Assembly (NCBI RefSeq): GCF_018798885.1
Contig: NZ_CP076361.1
Location: forward strand, 2,819,501 to 2,883,500
DNA from: Gemmobacter fulvus
GTDB lineage: Bacteria; Pseudomonadota; Alphaproteobacteria; Rhodobacterales; Rhodobacteraceae
DNA length: 64,000 bases
Direction of reading: 5' to 3'
Within the stretch, counting starts at the first letter, position 1. Every line of letters starts with the position of its first letter. This document shows positions 1 through 7,588 of the stretch, in pieces. The position numbers were made by a program, and so were the translations under genes. Under the pieces are notes generated by a model. That model was given only the letters and a program-made list of their open reading frames with translations. It was not told where the DNA came from and did no database searches.

Positions 1-401
1 TCCGCAACCAGCGTGCCCATCAGCGCCGACAGAAAGCTTTTCGCCACCGACCAACTGATCCGCCGGTCCAGCGGGCCTGTGCCGAGGTAATAGCTTTCAT
101 GCCGCAATTGCCCGTCCTTGACGAGAACCAGCGCCGTGACCGACCGCTGCGCCACCCAATCCTGTGCTTCGGGCGGCAGCGCGAAGGGTGTGCCCGCAGG
201 CAGGGGCAGGGGGGCGGCATCGCCCTTGGGCACCGGCACCGACAGGAAGGCCGCATCCATATGGCTGAAATTCTGCACGATGCGCCCGGTGTCAAACAGG
301 GTCAGCACGGCGTGCAGCCGTGCCAGATCGTCACGTTTCCAGACGGCAAGGGCGGCAAGGATCAGGACAATGATCCCAAGGGCTTTGATGATGCGGCGCA
401 T
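1..401 (-). CDS. Serine hydrolase of the beta-lactamase/penicillin-binding-protein class C type, 3' part cut by the window edge
   Basis: Only the first 133 codons are present; the gene runs off the left edge of the window. It starts MRRIIKALGI with an N-terminal hydrophobic segment (about residues 4-19) that looks like a membrane anchor or signal. The readable part ends in ISWSVAKSFLSALMGTL, where S-V-A-K is the SxxK catalytic tetrad of serine beta-lactamase-like esterases and peptidases; the serine would be the nucleophile and the lysine its base. The family covers esterases, D-aminopeptidases and resistance enzymes, so the substrate cannot be told from this part. It is followed on the same strand by no close partner; pth lies 27 bp to its right on the same strand and may be co-transcribed upstream of it. 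Confidence 0.75.
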   Translation of the reverse strand, partial: MRRIIKALGIIVLILAALAVWKRDDLARLHAVLTLFDTGRIVQNFSHMDAAFLSVPVPKGDAAPLPLPAGTPFALPPEAQDWVAQRSVTALVLVKDGQLRHESYYLGTGPLDRRISWSVAKSFLSALMGTLVA

Positions 402-427
402 GATGTCTCCTCTGCGCCCAACATAGC

Positions 428-1138
428 CTAGCGGAAGCGGTCTGCCAGCTTTTGCAACGCCGAGCGCGGGTCGGGTGACGCTTCCGTTGCGTCCGGGGCT
501 GCCGGTTTGGCGGTGGCCGGGTCAGGTTTGGCGCGTGGTCCGGGCCGTTCGGTGCCGGTGGAGGACCGGGGCGGCGCGGTGCGCAGCGCCACCGCATTCA
601 GGAAACGCGCGCCATCGCCATCGGCCAGCGCCGCCGCGCCGTCGGAAATGCCGCGCAGCAGATCCTCCAGCCAGTCCTGTTCGGACTTGGCAAAATCATG
701 CAGCACATAACCCGCGACCGCATCCTTGTGCCCCGGATGACCTATGCCCAGCCGCACGCGGCCATAGGCCTCGCCGACATGCGCATGGATGGAGCGCAGG
801 CCGTTATGCCCGGCATGGCCGCCGCCCTGTTTGACGCGGGCCTTGCCCGGGGCCAGATCCAGCTCGTCATGGAATACCACCAGATCGGCGGGCGTCAGCT
901 TGTAGAAGCGCAGCGCCTCGCCCACGGCCTGCCCCGACAAGTTCATGAAGGTTTCGGGCTTCAGCAGGATCACCTTGTCGGCCCCCAGCCGCCCTTCGCA
1001 GAACAGCCCCTGAAAGCCGCGCTTCCACGGGCTGAACCCATGGTCCGCCGCGATGCGGTCCAGTGCCATGAAACCGATGTTATGTCGGTTGCCCGCATAT
1101 TTCGCACCCGGATTGCCCAATCCTGTCCACAGCTTCAT
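428..1138 (-). CDS. pth: Peptidyl-tRNA hydrolase
   Basis: Releases tRNA from peptidyl-tRNAs dropped by stalled ribosomes. The 236-residue product starts [14 protein letters not shown] and has the family signatures GNPG (Asn9), RHNIGF with catalytic His19, HDELDL with the catalytic Asp, and [12 protein letters not shown]. The ATG at 1138 is chosen because the Pth homology begins there and an AGGGC-type ribosome site precedes it; an in-frame upstream start would add 35 unrelated residues. The last ~45 residues are a Pro/Ala/Thr-rich tail beyond the usual ~190-residue core, a common alphaproteobacterial extension. In many alphaproteobacteria pth directly follows rplY; here rplY is on the same strand but about 3 kb upstream, with five other loci between. 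Confidence 0.95.
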   Translation of the reverse strand: MKLWTGLGNPGAKYAGNRHNIGFMALDRIAADHGFSPWKRGFQGLFCEGRLGADKVILLKPETFMNLSGQAVGEALRFYKLTPADLVVFHDELDLAPGKARVKQGGGHAGHNGLRSIHAHVGEAYGRVRLGIGHPGHKDAVAGYVLHDFAKSEQDWLEDLLRGISDGAAALADGDGARFLNAVALRTAPPRSSTGTERPGPRAKPDPATAKPAAPDATEASPDPRSALQKLADRFR

Positions 1139-1254
1139 TGCGCCCTCATTGCCTCTTGACCCGCCCCGGTAATGCCCCGATTTTACGGGCAATGCCAGAC
1201 AGCGCGCATCGTGCCAGCCATCCAGCCCCGAAACTGACTGCAAGGGATGTGCAC

Positions 1255-1569
1255 ATGTACCTCACCATGAACCGTTTCAAGGTCAAGCCGGGGCAAGAGG
1301 CGGCGTTCGAGGCGATCTGGCGCAGCCGCGACAGCTATCTGCCGCAGGTGCCGGGCTTTGTGTCCTTTCACCTGATGAAAGGGGCCAGCAGCCACAGCCA
1401 CACGCTCTATGCCTCGCATACGCTGTGGCAGAGTGCGGCGGATTTCACCGCCTGGACCAAATCCGAGGCGTTTCGCGCCGCCCATCGCGGGGCGGGCAGC
1501 CATGGCGACATCTATGCCGGGCACCCGGAGCTGGAGTTGTTCGCCTCGGTCCAGGAGATCACCGCCTGA
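1255..1569 (+). CDS. Antibiotic biosynthesis monooxygenase (ABM)/IsdG-like small protein
   Basis: A 104-residue protein, [18 protein letters not shown] onward, with the ABM ferredoxin-like pattern: a first beta strand with N-R-F-K-V, the K-P-G-Q-E-x-x-F-E helix start, then [11 protein letters not shown] and a central W ([13 protein letters not shown]). Relatives are cofactor-poor monooxygenases and IsdG-type haem-degrading enzymes, usually dimeric. The start at 1255 is preceded by AAGGGATGTGCAC. The gene is divergent from pth. Which of the ABM activities it has cannot be decided from sequence; several family members act on haem, and a histidine-rich stretch ([11 protein letters not shown]) is present but is not proof of haem binding. 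Confidence 0.8.
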   Translation: MYLTMNRFKVKPGQEAAFEAIWRSRDSYLPQVPGFVSFHLMKGASSHSHTLYASHTLWQSAADFTAWTKSEAFRAAHRGAGSHGDIYAGHPELELFASVQEITA

Positions 1570-1622
1570 TCGGTTGACTTCGCACCGCCGAGGTCCGAGT
1601 CTGCCGGGAAACGGAGGTCTTG

Positions 1623-2618
1623 GTGAAGGCGACGGTTGTCTGTTCGATGCGCAATGAAGGGCCGTTCCTTGTGGAATGGGTCTGCTGGTATCGGATGCTG
1701 GGCTTCACCGATCTGGTCATCGTCACCAATGATTGCACCGATCATTCGCCCGAGTTGCTGGACCATCTGGCGCGGGCGGGATGGGTGCATCACCTGCGCT
1801 CGGATGTGGTGCCGGGCGAAAAGGTGGTGGCGGCCAAGCTGAAACAGGCGCGTCGCCATCCGGCGGTGCGGCGGGCCGATTGGGTGCTGGTCTGTGATGT
1901 CGACGAATTTCTGGTGATCCATCGCGGCGCGGGCAAGCTGGCGGATCTGCTGGCCCCGCATCTGGCCGAGAGCGGGCCTGACATGCTGGCCATGGCGATC
2001 AACTGGCGCGTGTTCGGCACCTCGGGCATTGCAGAGTGGCAGGACGGGTTGACGCATCGGCAGTTTCGCCGCGCTGGGCCGACGCGCAACTGGATCTCGC
2101 GCTGGATCAAGGTCTTGCACCGGGCACCGCTGGCCTTCGGGGCCTTGGGCGAACATGGGCCGAAGCGGCTGTCCGCGGACAAGGCCGCGCCGCCCCTGCG
2201 GTTTGTGAACAGCGAAGGGGTGACGGTGCCCGACTGGTCGCCCGAAGGGCCTTATCTGCGCATGCTTCCCGCCGATCTGACCACGCATGAGGTGGCGCAG
2301 ATGAACCATTACATGCTGCGGTCCGAAGAAAGCTGGGGCCTGAAACAGGGAACACCCTCGGCGGTACAGGGGGCGGATCGGTATAATGACAGCTATTACC
2401 GTTCGACCAACCGCAATGAGCTGCGGGATCTGTCGGCGCTGCGCCATGAGGCGGCGTTTGATCTGATCCATGCCGAAGCCATGGCCTTGCCCGGCGTGCG
2501 CCGCCTGCATCATCTGTGCTGCGCCGATTATGCGGCGCGGCTGTGCGACAAGGCCGGGCGCGCCGTGGAGACGGATGCGCGTTGGCGCTGGCACATGGCG
2601 CAGGCGGGCGAGGCCTGA
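1623..2618 (+). CDS. Glycosyltransferase, family 2-like
   Basis: Predicted cytosolic nucleotide-sugar glycosyltransferase of about 331 residues. The N-terminus KATVVCSMRNEGPFLVEW is the typical Rossmann-like start of GT2/DUF4422-like transferases, and WVLVCDVDEFLVIH carries the DxD metal-binding motif (DVD). GGAGG at 1613-1617 sits five bases before GTG at 1623, so I use that GTG; a TTG at 1620 in the same frame is the alternative. It ends exactly where homology of the neighbouring chrA remnant on the opposite strand ends, so this gene may border the deletion that truncated chrA. No polysaccharide cluster surrounds it, so its acceptor is unknown. Confidence 0.8.
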   Translation: MKATVVCSMRNEGPFLVEWVCWYRMLGFTDLVIVTNDCTDHSPELLDHLARAGWVHHLRSDVVPGEKVVAAKLKQARRHPAVRRADWVLVCDVDEFLVIHRGAGKLADLLAPHLAESGPDMLAMAINWRVFGTSGIAEWQDGLTHRQFRRAGPTRNWISRWIKVLHRAPLAFGALGEHGPKRLSADKAAPPLRFVNSEGVTVPDWSPEGPYLRMLPADLTTHEVAQMNHYMLRSEESWGLKQGTPSAVQGADRYNDSYYRSTNRNELRDLSALRHEAAFDLIHAEAMALPGVRRLHHLCCADYAARLCDKAGRAVETDARWRWHMAQAGEA

Positions 2619-3207
2619 GTCAGACCAAGCCCCAGCGCAAAGAAACCGATGCCCGCCAGCGCCGCCAACGGGATCAGCCACAGGCACAGCGCCACCAGCC
2701 CGGCACCGATGGCCCCGCGCCGGGCGCTGGTTGGCATATCGTGCAACTCTGCACCCAGCAGCGTCTCGGCATCTGCCACATGCGTCTTGCCCATGGCCCC
2801 ATGCCGGCCGCTGCCGTGAAAGGCGGGCAGACCGGCCTTGGCCCCGGCCCCGCCCAAGGCGGCGGCCAGCAGCACGATCACCGGAAAGGGGGCCCCCAGC
2901 GCAAAGATCGCCAGAAAGGACAGCGCAGCGATGGCCAGCATCGTGGTGTTTTTCAGCGCGCGCCGCCCCAACTGCGGTGCATCAGCCAGCCGATATAGGT
3001 GGCCAATTGCTGGGCCTCGGGACCGCGCAGCACCATTCAGAAGTTCAGCGCGTGCAGGAACCGTGCATCACCGATCCATTTCTTTTCCTCCACCAGAATG
3101 CGGTGCATCACCGCAATCTGCCCCACAGGGCCGCCAAAGCTGAGCGCGGCAATGTGGGGCAGATTGGTGGCTTCGGCCAGACTGGGGTGGGCGTGCTTCT
3201 GGCGCAT
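2619..3207 (-). pseudogene. chrA: Remnant of a chromate transporter gene (chrA) with stops, frameshift and deletions
   Basis: Reading the minus strand from about 3207 gives [19 protein letters not shown] and then [13 protein letters not shown], the N-terminal ChrA signature, followed by an in-frame TGA where the family has a cysteine codon, and then by MVLRGPEAQQLATYIGWLM, again ChrA. The frame breaks after WGG, and another frame continues with ALKNTTMLAIAALSFLAIF and then AGLVALCLWLIPLAALAG, which correspond to the middle of ChrA. So roughly 100 residues are missing internally and the C-terminal half is absent. Function (proton-coupled chromate export) is certainly lost. The MarR-type gene starting at 3332 is divergent and may once have regulated it. 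Confidence 0.8.
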
Positions 3208-3294
3208 GTCGCTGACCTGTGTCGTGTGGGCATCTGTGGCAGCGCTATCAGAGGATTGCGGGGCGGTTTGTCAAAAGCGTGCCGGGTGGAGCGC

Positions 3295-3324
3295 TTGACA
3301 TATGATTAGGCGATAAACTATATG
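3295..3324 (+). promoter_or_regulatory. Candidate sigma-70 promoter of the MarR gene, possibly giving a leaderless mRNA
   Basis: A perfect TTGACA at 3295-3300 is followed after 18 bp by TATATG (3319-3324). The next start codon, ATG at 3332, lies about 7 bp after the -10, that is at the expected transcription start, and no Shine-Dalgarno sequence precedes it. The region is unusually AT-rich for this genome (TATGATTAGGCGATAAAC), which also suits a MarR operator. Confidence 0.5.
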
Positions 3325-3331
3325 CTGACTT

Positions 3332-3832
3332 ATGATACTCCAGCAAAAACATACCGCCCTGTTGCAAGAGGCAGAGCGCCGTGGCGCGACCGGGATCGCG
3401 CCGTTGCGGCTGTGCCTTCAGATGCTGTCGCTGGCGACGGCGATAGATGACGATTGCGCCGCCCGGCTTGCGCCCTTCGGTCTGTCAGAAGGCAAGTTCG
3501 TGATGTTGTTTCTGTTGCAGGGGCAGGCCGAAGGGCTGTCTCCGCATGAATTGGCCGAACGGGCGGGCGTAAGCCGCGCTACCGTGACCGGGCTGCTCGA
3601 CGGGCTGGAGCGGGACGGCTTTCTGGCCCGGCAAGGCGGGCTGGCTGATCGCCGCAAGATCCGGGTGCTGCTGTCTGCCAAAGGGGCGGCCATGGCGCAG
3701 GATCTGTTCGCGCGGCACACCACATGGATTTCGACGCTGTTTTCCGGCCTGTCCGAAACCGAACAGCAAACCCTGACCGGCCTTCTGGCCCGTGTCTGGC
3801 GCAACACCGATGCCGGCAAGGCCGCATCCTGA
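3332..3832 (+). CDS. MarR family transcriptional regulator
   Basis: A 166-residue winged-helix DNA-binding protein. Residues about 70-95 (LSPHELAERAGVSRATVTGLLDGLERDGFL) are the helix-turn-helix, followed by the wing LADRRKIRVLLSAKG with the D-R-R/K signature that contacts DNA. MarR proteins are dimers that leave their operator when a small ligand, often a phenolic or toxic compound, binds. It lies divergent from the chrA remnant and 26 bp before a small gene of unknown function with which it probably forms an operon. The start at 3332 has no ribosome site; see the promoter entry for the leaderless interpretation. Confidence 0.9.
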   Translation: MILQQKHTALLQEAERRGATGIAPLRLCLQMLSLATAIDDDCAARLAPFGLSEGKFVMLFLLQGQAEGLSPHELAERAGVSRATVTGLLDGLERDGFLARQGGLADRRKIRVLLSAKGAAMAQDLFARHTTWISTLFSGLSETEQQTLTGLLARVWRNTDAGKAAS

Positions 3833-3858
3833 CTCCCCAAGGCAACAAGGATTTTCCA

Positions 3859-4194
3859 ATGCCCCATTACCTGACCGAGCTTTACAGCCCGAAACCCGCA
3901 TGGCTGGCGCTGAGCCTGGCAGAGCGCCAAAGCTATTTCGCCAGCATCGCCGAAGGCATGGGGGCGCTGTCGGCCCTGGGTGTGGAACCCATCGCATTTG
4001 GCGAAACCGAGCCATCCATCCATCCCGCGCCGCAACAGTTCTTTTCGGTCTGGCGTCTGCCCGATGCCGAGGCGCAGGCGGCGCTGCTGTCGGGCATCGC
4101 CGCAACCGGCTGGCATGACTATTTCGACACGGTGAATGCGGCGGGCAAGGGCGTCGATTTTCCCGCACACCTGACCCAGCTTACCGGGGTCTGA
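3859..4194 (+). CDS. Small conserved protein of unknown function (possibly DUF6616)
   Basis: A 111-residue soluble protein starting MPHYLTELYSPKPAWLAL. It contains repeated aromatic positions (SYFASIAEGMGALSALGVEP; FFSVWRLPDAEA; WHDYFDTVNAAG) and has the length and alternating pattern of small alpha/beta-barrel dimers of the ABM-like fold, though I cannot show that. The start at 3859 follows AACAAGGATTTTCCA. It follows the MarR gene by 26 bp on the same strand and precedes a strong terminator, so the two genes form one unit. The name DUF6616 is recalled from similar sequences and is tentative; no activity can be assigned. Confidence 0.65.
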   Translation: MPHYLTELYSPKPAWLALSLAERQSYFASIAEGMGALSALGVEPIAFGETEPSIHPAPQQFFSVWRLPDAEAQAALLSGIAATGWHDYFDTVNAAGKGVDFPAHLTQLTGV

Positions 4195-4213
4195 AGCCCG
4201 GCAGTAGACATGA

Positions 4214-4246
4214 AAAAACGCGGCAGGAAGATCCTGCCGCGTTTTT
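4214..4246. terminator. Bidirectional intrinsic terminator
   Basis: AAAAACGCGGCAGGA and TCCTGCCGCGTTTTT form a perfect 15-bp stem with the 3-nt loop AGA. The A run on one arm and T run on the other let it work on both strands, ending the MarR operon (+) and rplY (-), which converge here. Confidence 0.92.
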
Positions 4247-4266
4247 GTTTTCCCGAATGGGAAATC

Positions 4267-4860
4267 TTACTCGTCTTCGCCTGCAACCAGACCCGTCGGG
4301 GCGGTCACATTGGCGATCACGAAGTTGCGCTCGATGGTCGGCTTTGCGCCTTTCGGCAGAACCACGTCGCTGATGTGGATCACGTCGCCGAAGGTCTTGC
4401 CGGTCAGGTCAACCACGATTTCGCTCGGGATGTCGGAGGCCAGAACTTCCAGCTCCACTTCCGGGCGCACCACGGTCAGCGTGCCGCCACGCTTCAGGCC
4501 GGGGCTTGCTTCGTGGTTGATGAAGGTGACGTGGATGAACAGGTTGATGCGGCTGTCATCGTGCAGGCGCATGAAGTCGATATGCGTCGGCAGGTCTTTC
4601 ACGACGTCGCGCTGGACGCCACGGCAGACCACATGCACGTCGGGCTGGCCTTCAACCTTGAGGTTGATCAGCGTCGACAGGAAGCGGCCTGCTTTCAGGC
4701 GCTTCAGCAGCATGTTGTAGCCAAGGTTGATCGGCTGCGGCTCTTTGCCGTCGCCATAAACGATGCCGGGTACGTAGCCCTCACGACGAGCTTGACGAGC
4801 GGCCCCCTTGCCTGTCCCCGTCCGCACCACAGCCTGAAGATCCGGGATCTCGCGTGCCAT
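4267..4860 (-). CDS. rplY: 50S ribosomal protein L25/general stress protein Ctc
   Basis: Binds 5S rRNA in the large ribosomal subunit. The 197-residue product is of the long Ctc type: an L25 domain (about 5-95: [19 protein letters not shown], then VPGIVYG) and a C-terminal TL5-like beta domain (about 100-190, with [17 protein letters not shown]). It starts with [10 protein letters not shown] after GGAGAATACCT. It is followed downstream by the shared terminator at 4214-4246, so it no longer forms an operon with pth as in many relatives. Confidence 0.96.
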   Translation of the reverse strand: MAREIPDLQAVVRTGTGKGAARQARREGYVPGIVYGDGKEPQPINLGYNMLLKRLKAGRFLSTLINLKVEGQPDVHVVCRGVQRDVVKDLPTHIDFMRLHDDSRINLFIHVTFINHEASPGLKRGGTLTVVRPEVELEVLASDIPSEIVVDLTGKTFGDVIHISDVVLPKGAKPTIERNFVIANVTAPTGLVAGEDE

Positions 4861-4918
4861 AGGTATTCTCCATATATAAATCCGCCATCCTCCAAGGGTG
4901 CATGGCGCGACCGGGGGC

Positions 4919-5380
4919 CTATAGCGGGGAATCGCCTTGGGGGAAAGAGGAAATCGCGCGCGCCTGTCCCATCGCCTGTGCCAGATCGGCCAGATTGCGC
5001 GCCGCGAAGTGCCGCAGGATCACCGCTTCGGCCTCGACCATCGCCGCCGAGACGACATCGGCCATGGCCGCTTCGATGGCGCAGGTGCCATGCGGTGCGG
5101 GGGACAGAGGGGCTGCGTTCAGAAACGGCTCATCCAGCGCGCGGTAGATATCGGCCACGGTGATCGCTTCGGCCGGGCGGGCCAGCCGCCAGCCGCCGTG
5201 ATGGCCCTTTTCCGATGTCAGCAGCCCGGCGCTGCGCAGCAGGCCGAACACCCGCCGCACCACAACCGCATGGGTCGCATGATGTGCGGCAATCTGCTCA
5301 GAGGTCTGCGCCACCTGCGGCCTCAGCGCCATATGCCCCAGCGCATGCAGGGCAAGGGACAGCTTGCTATTGCGTTTCAT
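4919..5380 (-). CDS. Rrf2 family transcriptional regulator lacking the iron-sulfur cysteines
   Basis: A 153-residue regulator: winged helix in residues 1-85 ([58 protein letters not shown]) and a helical dimerisation region after. IscR, NsrR and RirA ligate a cluster through three cysteines near residues 90-110; here only one cysteine (GTCAIEAAM) is present, so a three-Cys cluster is excluded and thiol or ligand sensing (as in YwnA/CymR-like members) is more likely. The ATG at 5380 is used because the HTH begins there. It is divergent from, and probably controls, the flavin disulfide reductase 48 bp away. Confidence 0.88.
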   Translation of the reverse strand: MKRNSKLSLALHALGHMALRPQVAQTSEQIAAHHATHAVVVRRVFGLLRSAGLLTSEKGHHGGWRLARPAEAITVADIYRALDEPFLNAAPLSPAPHGTCAIEAAMADVVSAAMVEAEAVILRHFAARNLADLAQAMGQARAISSFPQGDSPL

Positions 5381-5388
5381 GTAACTAT

Positions 5389-5414
5389 CTTTGTTGCGTG
5401 AGTCGAAATCAAAG
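5389..5414. promoter_or_regulatory. Candidate Rrf2 operator between the divergent genes
   Basis: The 48-bp gap contains the arms CTTTGTT (5389-5395) and AATCAAAG (5407-5414), which are inverted (CTTTG/CAAAG) around a GC-rich centre. Position between the two start codons suits repression of both genes. The assignment is inferred from placement and symmetry only. Confidence 0.35.
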
Positions 5415-5428
5415 CACAGAGGCCCCTT

Positions 5429-6373
5429 ATGGCACAGAACATCCCCCGAACGACAGATGACACCCCGAAACCCACCGAATTGCTGGATGTGGCGGTGGTG
5501 GGCGGCAGTTTTGCCGGGCTGACCGCCGCGCTCTATCTTGCGCGGGGGCGCAAGCGCCTGGCGGTGATCGACGCGGGCGAGACCCGCAACCGCGCCGCCA
5601 GCAGCGCGCATGGCTTTCTGGGGCAGGATGGCCGCCCGCCTGCCGAGATCCGCGCCGCCGGGCTGCGTGATCTGCTGGCCTACCCCGAGGCGGTGCTGAT
5701 CCCTGGCCATGTGACAACGATCCACGGTGGCCCCGACGATTTTACCCTGACGCTGGCAGACGGGGGCACGCTGCGGGCGCGCCGGGTGATCCTTGCCCAT
5801 GGGATGCGGGACATCCTGCCCGATCTGCCGGGGCTGGCACAGATCTGGGGTCAGACCGCCTTTCAATGCCCCTATTGCCATGGCTATGAACTGGCGGGGC
5901 AGCCGACAGGCTTGCTGATGTCAGGCGCCAAAGTCGTGGAACACGCCCAGTTCCTGACCGATTGGGCCCCCGGCCTGACCGTGTTTGATCCCGATGCCAA
6001 CGCCGAAGACATGGCCTCGCTTGCGGCGGCGGGCATCCCGGTGATCCAAAGCCCGGTGCAGCGGATCGAGGCCGAGGGTGCCCGGCTGCGCGCGCTGCAT
6101 CTGGCGGATGGGCGGCGCATCCCGCTTGCGGTGCTGTATATGGTCAGCCGCGCCGAACCGGCGAGCGATCTGCCGCAGCAGCTTGGCTGCAAGATGGAGA
6201 CCGGACCGCAAGGCCCCTATATCGCCACGGACATGATGAAGGCGACATCGGTGCCCGGCGTCTTTGCCGCAGGCGATCTTGCGCGCCCGGTGTTCGGCGC
6301 GGTGTTTGCGGCGGCAGATGGCGCGATGGCCGGGGTGGCGTGTCAGCGCAGTCTGGGACTCTCTGCGACATGA
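5429..6373 (+). CDS. Thioredoxin-reductase-like NAD(P)/FAD-dependent oxidoreductase with CxxC
   Basis: A 314-residue flavoprotein of the TrxB fold. Residues about 20-50 give the FAD-binding VAVVGGSFAGLTAALYLARG; the redox-active dithiol is F-Q-C-P-Y-C-H-G-Y-E near residue 147; the C-terminal FAD motif is GVFAAGDLARPVFGAVFAAADG. The NADP-binding glycine cluster typical of TrxB (GGGDSA) is replaced by LLMSGAKVVEHA, so it may use another donor, as in the ferredoxin-linked or gliotoxin-reductase-like branches. The start has GAGG upstream. It is divergent from an Rrf2 regulator, a pairing common for disulfide stress enzymes; the partner protein is not in the window. Confidence 0.85.
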   Translation: MAQNIPRTTDDTPKPTELLDVAVVGGSFAGLTAALYLARGRKRLAVIDAGETRNRAASSAHGFLGQDGRPPAEIRAAGLRDLLAYPEAVLIPGHVTTIHGGPDDFTLTLADGGTLRARRVILAHGMRDILPDLPGLAQIWGQTAFQCPYCHGYELAGQPTGLLMSGAKVVEHAQFLTDWAPGLTVFDPDANAEDMASLAAAGIPVIQSPVQRIEAEGARLRALHLADGRRIPLAVLYMVSRAEPASDLPQQLGCKMETGPQGPYIATDMMKATSVPGVFAAGDLARPVFGAVFAAADGAMAGVACQRSLGLSAT

Positions 6374-6440
6374 TCTGTCGCCTGCGGGCATGACGGCGGG
6401 CCGGGGGCGGGCTAGCACGGGGCGATTGAAGGAGCCGACC

Positions 6441-7586
6441 ATGCCCGCCCTGTCCCTGCTCAGAACGGCGCGCGCGCCTTTGGCCGCCTTTGCCGCGATG
6501 GGGGTACTCTGGGGCACATTCGCCGCCGTGCTGCCCGATCTGAAAGCGCAGCTTGGCGTGGGCGAGGCGCAACTGGGCCTGCTGATGCTGATGACGCCGC
6601 TGGCGGCGGTGACGGCCATGCTGCTGGCACCGGGGGTGGGGGTGGCCTTGGGGCGGGTGGCCCTGCCGCTGTCGGCGCTTGCCATGGCGGCGGCCTTTGT
6701 GCTGCCGGGGCAAGTGACGATGCTCTGGCTGTTTCCGCTGGCGATGATGGCGATGGGTGCGGCCACCGGCCTGACCGATGTGCTGATGAACGCCCGTGTC
6801 GCGGCGCTGGAAAGCAGCCGGAACCTGCATCTTATGAACCTGTGCCATGCCGCCTATTCCTTTGGATATGCCGGCGGCGCGCTGGCAACCGGCGTGCTGC
6901 GCGACGGGGCCTGGCCGCCGGGCTGGGTGATGGCGGCAGCGGCGCTGGCGGCCGGTCTGGTGGCGCTGCTGTGTTTCGAGGCGGATGGTACTATTCACGG
7001 GCTGGCCAGGCCGCAAGGGCAGGGGGCCGCCGGGCTGGGCCTTGTGCCGCTGATCGGCGGCGGCATCGTGCTGATCGCCTTTCTGACCGAAAACGCCGCC
7101 GAGAACTGGTCGGCGCTGCATATCGAAAAGACGCTTGGCGGCAGCCCGTCGGAAGGCGCGATGGGGCCTGCGGCGTTGGCGCTGACCATGGGATTTGCCC
7201 GTTTGGCGGGGCAGGGGCTGGTGGCGCGGCTCAATCCGTTCCGGTTGCTGATGGGCGGCGCGATGCTGTCGGCCTGCGGTGCCCTCGGCGCGGCGCTGGC
7301 CAGCACGCCGACCATGGCCTATGCAGGATTCATCGTGATGGGGCTCGGCTCTTCGGTGATCGCGCCCACCGCTTTTTCACTGGTGGGTCGGCTTGCCAAT
7401 CCGGTAGCGCGTGCGCGTGCCGTGGCCCGCGCCACGCTTTATGGCTATTTCGGTTATTTCTTCGGCCCGCCGATGCTGGGCTTTCTGGCAGGCCTGTTCG
7501 GCCTGCGTGCCGCCTTTGTCTTTGCCGCCGCCATGTTGCTGCTGGTGCTGATCCTGTCGCCGCTGATGGCGCGGCAGAAGGCCTGA
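6441..7586 (+). CDS. MFS transporter
   Basis: A 381-residue integral membrane protein with about 12 hydrophobic helices, starting MPALSLLRTARAPLAAF after GGAG. Helix 1 reads AAMGVLWGTFAAVLPDLKAQLG and the loop QLGVGEAQLGLLMLMTPLAAV is the arrangement seen in YbjJ/FucP-like exporters. It is followed immediately by lldD on the opposite strand (2 bp gap) and starts 67 bp after the oxidoreductase. A second protein of the same type is encoded at 43985-45139. The substrate is unknown. Confidence 0.85.
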   Translation: MPALSLLRTARAPLAAFAAMGVLWGTFAAVLPDLKAQLGVGEAQLGLLMLMTPLAAVTAMLLAPGVGVALGRVALPLSALAMAAAFVLPGQVTMLWLFPLAMMAMGAATGLTDVLMNARVAALESSRNLHLMNLCHAAYSFGYAGGALATGVLRDGAWPPGWVMAAAALAAGLVALLCFEADGTIHGLARPQGQGAAGLGLVPLIGGGIVLIAFLTENAAENWSALHIEKTLGGSPSEGAMGPAALALTMGFARLAGQGLVARLNPFRLLMGGAMLSACGALGAALASTPTMAYAGFIVMGLGSSVIAPTAFSLVGRLANPVARARAVARATLYGYFGYFFGPPMLGFLAGLFGLRAAFVFAAAMLLLVLILSPLMARQKA

Positions 7587-7588
7587 GC

